A DNA stretch of 64,000 nucleotides from Acetobacteraceae bacterium H6797 (GTDB lineage: Bacteria > Pseudomonadota > Alphaproteobacteria > Acetobacterales > Acetobacteraceae): assembly GCA_015223225.1 (NCBI GenBank), contig JADFCQ010000005.1:124001-188000 (forward strand), given 5' to 3'. The position numbers and the translations under genes were made by a program. The first letter of the stretch is position 1; every line of letters starts with the position of its first letter. Of this stretch, positions 61,411 to 64,000 are shown piece after piece. A model generated the notes under the pieces. That model searched no databases, was not told the origin of the DNA, and saw only the letters and a program-made list of their open reading frames with translations.

Positions 61411-61911
61411 ATGACCGTCAATGCTCAGGAATTCCGCAACGCCATGGCTCGGCTGGGCGCGGCGGTGAATATCATCACGAGCGATGGCGAGGCGGGCAAA
61501 GTCGGGTTCACCGCGAGCGCCGTCTGCAGCGTCACGGATACGCCGGCCACCCTCCTCATCTGCATCAATCGCAACAGCTCCAGCCGCGAGGCGCTGCTCG
61601 CCAATGGGGTGGTCTGCGTTAATGTGCTGAGCGCCGGCCAGCGCCCCGTCTCGGATATTTTCGCGGGCGCCACCGGCGTGAAGGGTGCCGCGCGTTTCGA
61701 AGCAGCCGAATGGCAGACGCTCGCGACCGGCGCGCCGGCCCTCGTCGGCGCCATCGCCTCGATCGATTGCCGCATCTCCGAGGTGATCGAGAAGGGCACG
61801 CACAGCATCATCTTCGGCGAAGTGCAGGCCATCCATCTCGGCGAAGGCCATGACTCGCTGATCTACTGGTCGCGCGACTACCACGAGATCCAGATGCGCA
61901 AGGCGGGCTGA
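61411..61911 (+). CDS. Flavin reductase family protein (HpaC/RutF-like)
   Basis: 166 residues from the ATG at 61411 (MTVNAQEFRNAMARLGAAVNIITSDGEAGKVGFTASAVCSVTDTPATLLICINRNSSS). This holds the flavin-binding segment. An upstream in-frame start at 61372 adds unlike sequence. A second motif is GTHSIIFGEVQAIHLGEGHDSLIYWSRDYHEI. Such proteins supply reduced flavin to two-component monooxygenases. No partner oxygenase adjoins it. It converges on the DUF1501 gene with seven bases between stops. Confidence 0.92.
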   Translation: MTVNAQEFRNAMARLGAAVNIITSDGEAGKVGFTASAVCSVTDTPATLLICINRNSSSREALLANGVVCVNVLSAGQRPVSDIFAGATGVKGAARFEAAEWQTLATGAPALVGAIASIDCRISEVIEKGTHSIIFGEVQAIHLGEGHDSLIYWSRDYHEIQMRKAG

Positions 61912-61918
61912 AGGGCCC

Positions 61919-63148
61919 TCAGGCCCTCACCAGCCCCGTCATCGGCTTCACCGCGCCGCTGCCGGGGAAAATCACTTCCCCCATCACCCGCTCGTCGAGA
62001 TCGAGCTGCGCCGCCAGCAGGCCCTTGAGCACGGCGCGCAGGTCGGTCGTCGGCATGAGATCGCGGCCATCGAGCAGCGCGCGATCCGCAAGCCCCGGCC
62101 AATCCGCGACCACCCGGCCACCCTGCACCCGACCGCCGACCAGCATGGCCACGCCGCCATTGCCGTGATCGGTGCCGCGCGAGCCATTCACATGCACCGT
62201 CCGGCCGAATTCCGTGACGATCAGCACCGTCGTCTCGGCCCAGGCGGGGCCGAGCCCCTTCTCGAGCGCCGCGATGCCCATATCCAGCGCCTGGAGATTT
62301 TTCGCGAGGCGGCCATCATAGGGTCCCTGCATCATATGCGTGTCCCAGCCTTCGAAATTCATCGCCGCGATGCGTGGGCCGTCCGGGGCGGCCATGAGCC
62401 GGGCGGCGGCACTCGCGGCATCGGGGAAACCACCGACGCTGCCGGCCTGGCGCCGCCGTGCGTCGCGGTCAAGCGGTGCATCATTGAGGAATTCGTCGAC
62501 GCGCGCGCCCTCCCGCAAGGCCGAAGCCAGTGACGGGTCCCGCGCCGCATAAAGCGCTTCGAGCCGCGCGATCGTATCGGCCTGCGCATAGCTGAGCACC
62601 TGCGGCTGCCAACTCTCGACCGGTGCCGCACCGCGCAGGATCAGCGGCGCCGTCGCCGCGACGGCGAGGGCCGAGCGCGGAGTGATGTTCACGCCCCGCG
62701 CCGGCTGCATCTTCGTCAGCGCCCGGTTGAGCCAGCCCGTATCCGTGCCGGTGCCCGAATTGGGCATGCCATTCTCCAGCACTTCCTGCGCGTCGAAATG
62801 CGAGCGCGCGCGATAGGGCGTGGCGATGGCGTGGAAGAGCAGCGCCTGCTTGTTCTGATAGAGCCGCGCCAGGTTGGTCATGACCGGGTTGAGGCTGAAC
62901 ATTCCGTCCAGCTTATAGGCCTCGGCGAGCTTCGGGCTCTGGAAATCGGCGCGGATCGCGGCGAAGGCAGGGTCGCCGGTAGGCATCACCGCGCCCAGCC
63001 CATCCAGCCCGCCGCGCAGGATGATGACGAGCAGGCGCTGATCAGAGGCACCGGCCGGCCCTGCCGCCCAGGCCTTGGGGATATAGGGCGAGGCGAAGAG
63101 CGTGGCGCCGGCCATCAGGAGATGGCGGCGGCTGGTCGAGAAGGTCAT
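61919..63148 (-). CDS. DUF1501-family exported protein
   Basis: 409 residues from the ATG at 63148. The N-terminus MTFSTSRRHLLMAGATLFAS is a twin-arginine signal with SRRHLLM. The open frame continues upstream into the DUF1800 gene antisense-like, and should not be used. The body is a sulfatase/alkaline phosphatase-like fold: VIILRGGLDGLGAVMPTGD, TPYRARSHFDAQEVLENG, FEGWDTHMMQGPYDGRLAKNLQALD and VTEFGRTVHVNGSRGTDHGNGGVAMLVGG, whose aspartates and histidines are probable metal ligands. DUF1501 is almost always found beside DUF1800, as here; the joint function is unknown. Its ATG is two bases past the upstream stop. Confidence 0.92.
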   Translation of the reverse strand: MTFSTSRRHLLMAGATLFASPYIPKAWAAGPAGASDQRLLVIILRGGLDGLGAVMPTGDPAFAAIRADFQSPKLAEAYKLDGMFSLNPVMTNLARLYQNKQALLFHAIATPYRARSHFDAQEVLENGMPNSGTGTDTGWLNRALTKMQPARGVNITPRSALAVAATAPLILRGAAPVESWQPQVLSYAQADTIARLEALYAARDPSLASALREGARVDEFLNDAPLDRDARRRQAGSVGGFPDAASAAARLMAAPDGPRIAAMNFEGWDTHMMQGPYDGRLAKNLQALDMGIAALEKGLGPAWAETTVLIVTEFGRTVHVNGSRGTDHGNGGVAMLVGGRVQGGRVVADWPGLADRALLDGRDLMPTTDLRAVLKGLLAAQLDLDERVMGEVIFPGSGAVKPMTGLVRA

Positions 63149-63150
63149 GC

Positions 63151-64000
63151 CTATCTCCTCTGCAAATCCGGGCTCATCAGAAGCAGTGTCAGCGCCTGCT
63201 CCCGGCTTTCGCCGCGAAGGGCAGTGCTGCGGGTCTCGTCGCTCAGCATGGGGCGCAGCGGGCCATTCACCAGCGCCTTGATATCCACGCCTTCGGCATG
63301 GCTGTTGGCCAGGTTCTGGCTCCAATCCAGCCGCGTCTTGACGCCGTCGGACGTCACCCAGCCATCGTCCTCCTCTGGCCAGCCCTTGGGCGAAGGCGGC
63401 GCGAGAAAGGGCTGCCCCATGGCGACCAGCGCGAGATCGGGCGAGGGCGGGGAGGGCGGCTTGCCGATCAGGCGGCTCGCCACGGCCATGAACTCGATCG
63501 GCGGCCGCATTTTCGTCAGCGGCAGCGACCAGGCTTCATCCCGCCGCACCAGCGTCCTGGCCAGATCGCCCAGGTCGCCCCGTGTCTCGAGAAAGCGGCG
63601 CTCCAGCGCCGTGGCCATGGCGGGCGGCAATTCATCCGTGACGAAGGAGCGGGCGAAGCGCCGCGTCACATGCTTCGCCGTGGCCGGATGCGCCGCCAGA
63701 TCCGCCAGCACCGCCATGAGCTGGTCGCGGCCGTCTTCGGGATAGGTCTTGCCCAGCACCTTCTTCGGCCCGGGCTGATGGCGGTGCGGATCGAAGATCG
63801 TCTGGCCGCAGGTCGGGCTATTAACGTTCAGGTCGACGAGCCAGCCGGTCAGCACGGCGGCGAAGCTCGTCACATCCTGCTGCGTATAGCCGCCGTCGGC
63901 GCCGAGCGTGTGAAGCTCCAGCACCTCGCGGGCCAAGTTCTCGTTCAACCCCGACTGCTTGCGCTTGCCGACCATCGAATCCGGCCCGACCGAAACGTCG
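63151..64000 (-). CDS. DUF1800-family protein, C-terminal part (cut by window edge)
   Basis: The frame is open from the stop at 63151 to the right edge, about 283 codons; the residues before MVGKRK (DVSVGPDS) match the family, so the true start lies outside. The signature is MVGKRKQSGLNENLAREVLELHTLGADGGYTQQDVTSFAAVLTGW, followed by FDPHRHQPGPKKVLGKTYPE and HPATAKHVTRRFARSFV. The protein is expected to be exported. It is cotranscribed with DUF1501. The conserved pair suggests a shared envelope task, but no activity is established. Confidence 0.93.
   Translation of the reverse strand, partial: DVSVGPDSMVGKRKQSGLNENLAREVLELHTLGADGGYTQQDVTSFAAVLTGWLVDLNVNSPTCGQTIFDPHRHQPGPKKVLGKTYPEDGRDQLMAVLADLAAHPATAKHVTRRFARSFVTDELPPAMATALERRFLETRGDLGDLARTLVRRDEAWSLPLTKMRPPIEFMAVASRLIGKPPSPPSPDLALVAMGQPFLAPPSPKGWPEEDDGWVTSDGVKTRLDWSQNLANSHAEGVDIKALVNGPLRPMLSDETRSTALRGESREQALTLLLMSPDLQRR

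Overview
This is a GC-rich bacterial chromosome segment (62 protein genes, one tRNA) that reads as an alphaproteobacterium, most likely a Rhodospirillales/Acetobacteraceae-type organism. The signs are a SAM-II riboswitch in front of metZ, an argH-lptM pair, the yicC-gmk pair, an Hsp33 with a typical acetobacterial N-terminus, frequent GTG/TTG starts and many stop/start overlaps (ATGA, GTGA, TGATG). No transposase, integrase, phage gene, CRISPR array or rRNA was seen. The family placement is an inference from gene order and protein character.

Layout. 1-530: a creatininase-family gene cut by the left edge, diverging from a Rieske oxygenase. 1550-4879: a tightly coupled leftward block of GPP34, GNAT, carbon-nitrogen hydrolase and LpxB. 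4968-7048: a zinc-control locus in which a COG0523 GTPase and HisI diverge from a Zur-type Fur protein around a near-consensus Zur box. 7056-11127: an unknown protein, an SDR, yicC-gmk, an AEC transporter and a small conserved-looking protein. 11322-15265: an incomplete peptide ABC cassette with a SCO protein and a TlpA thioredoxin. 15281-19785: argH, lptM, an exported hydrolase and a cytosolic-type gamma-glutamyltransferase. 19884-24066: phnN, a strong terminator with a possible structured RNA, hslO, a lipoprotein, a RidA-like protein, folE and apaG. 24131-26322: metZ under a SAM-II riboswitch with a plausible Shine-Dalgarno-masking hairpin, tRNA-Gly(CCC) and an Lrp regulator. 26440-30452: a small secreted protein, and a periplasmic solute-binding protein diverging from a double-receiver hybrid histidine kinase with overlapping 5' ends.

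30561-40013 is a hydantoin / N-carbamoyl / N-acyl-amino-acid module: SDR, M20-type amidase, HyuA, HyuB, a branched-chain-type binding protein and a D-aminoacylase. 40072-48656 is mixed housekeeping: LysE exporter, OmpA-like lipoprotein, RecQ, MepA, periplasmic GGT, YraN, ComM and a histone-deacetylase-like amidohydrolase. 48818-59545 is one large rightward operon for oligopeptide or modified-peptide uptake and breakdown: two paralogous binding proteins separated by a 13-bp hairpin, two permeases, a fused two-domain ATPase, then three different metallohydrolases (M20, hydantoinase/carbamoylase-type, M81). 59600-64000 holds the ohr/ohrR peroxide pair, a phosphopantetheinyl transferase, a flavin reductase and a DUF1800-DUF1501 secreted pair cut by the right edge.

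The most interesting signals are regulatory: the SAM-II/metZ leader, the Zur box shared by three His-rich zinc proteins, the possible 6S-like RNA after phnN, the hairpin hiding the hyuA Shine-Dalgarno, and the missing normal start codon of recQ. No stretch longer than 300 bases lacks a gene.
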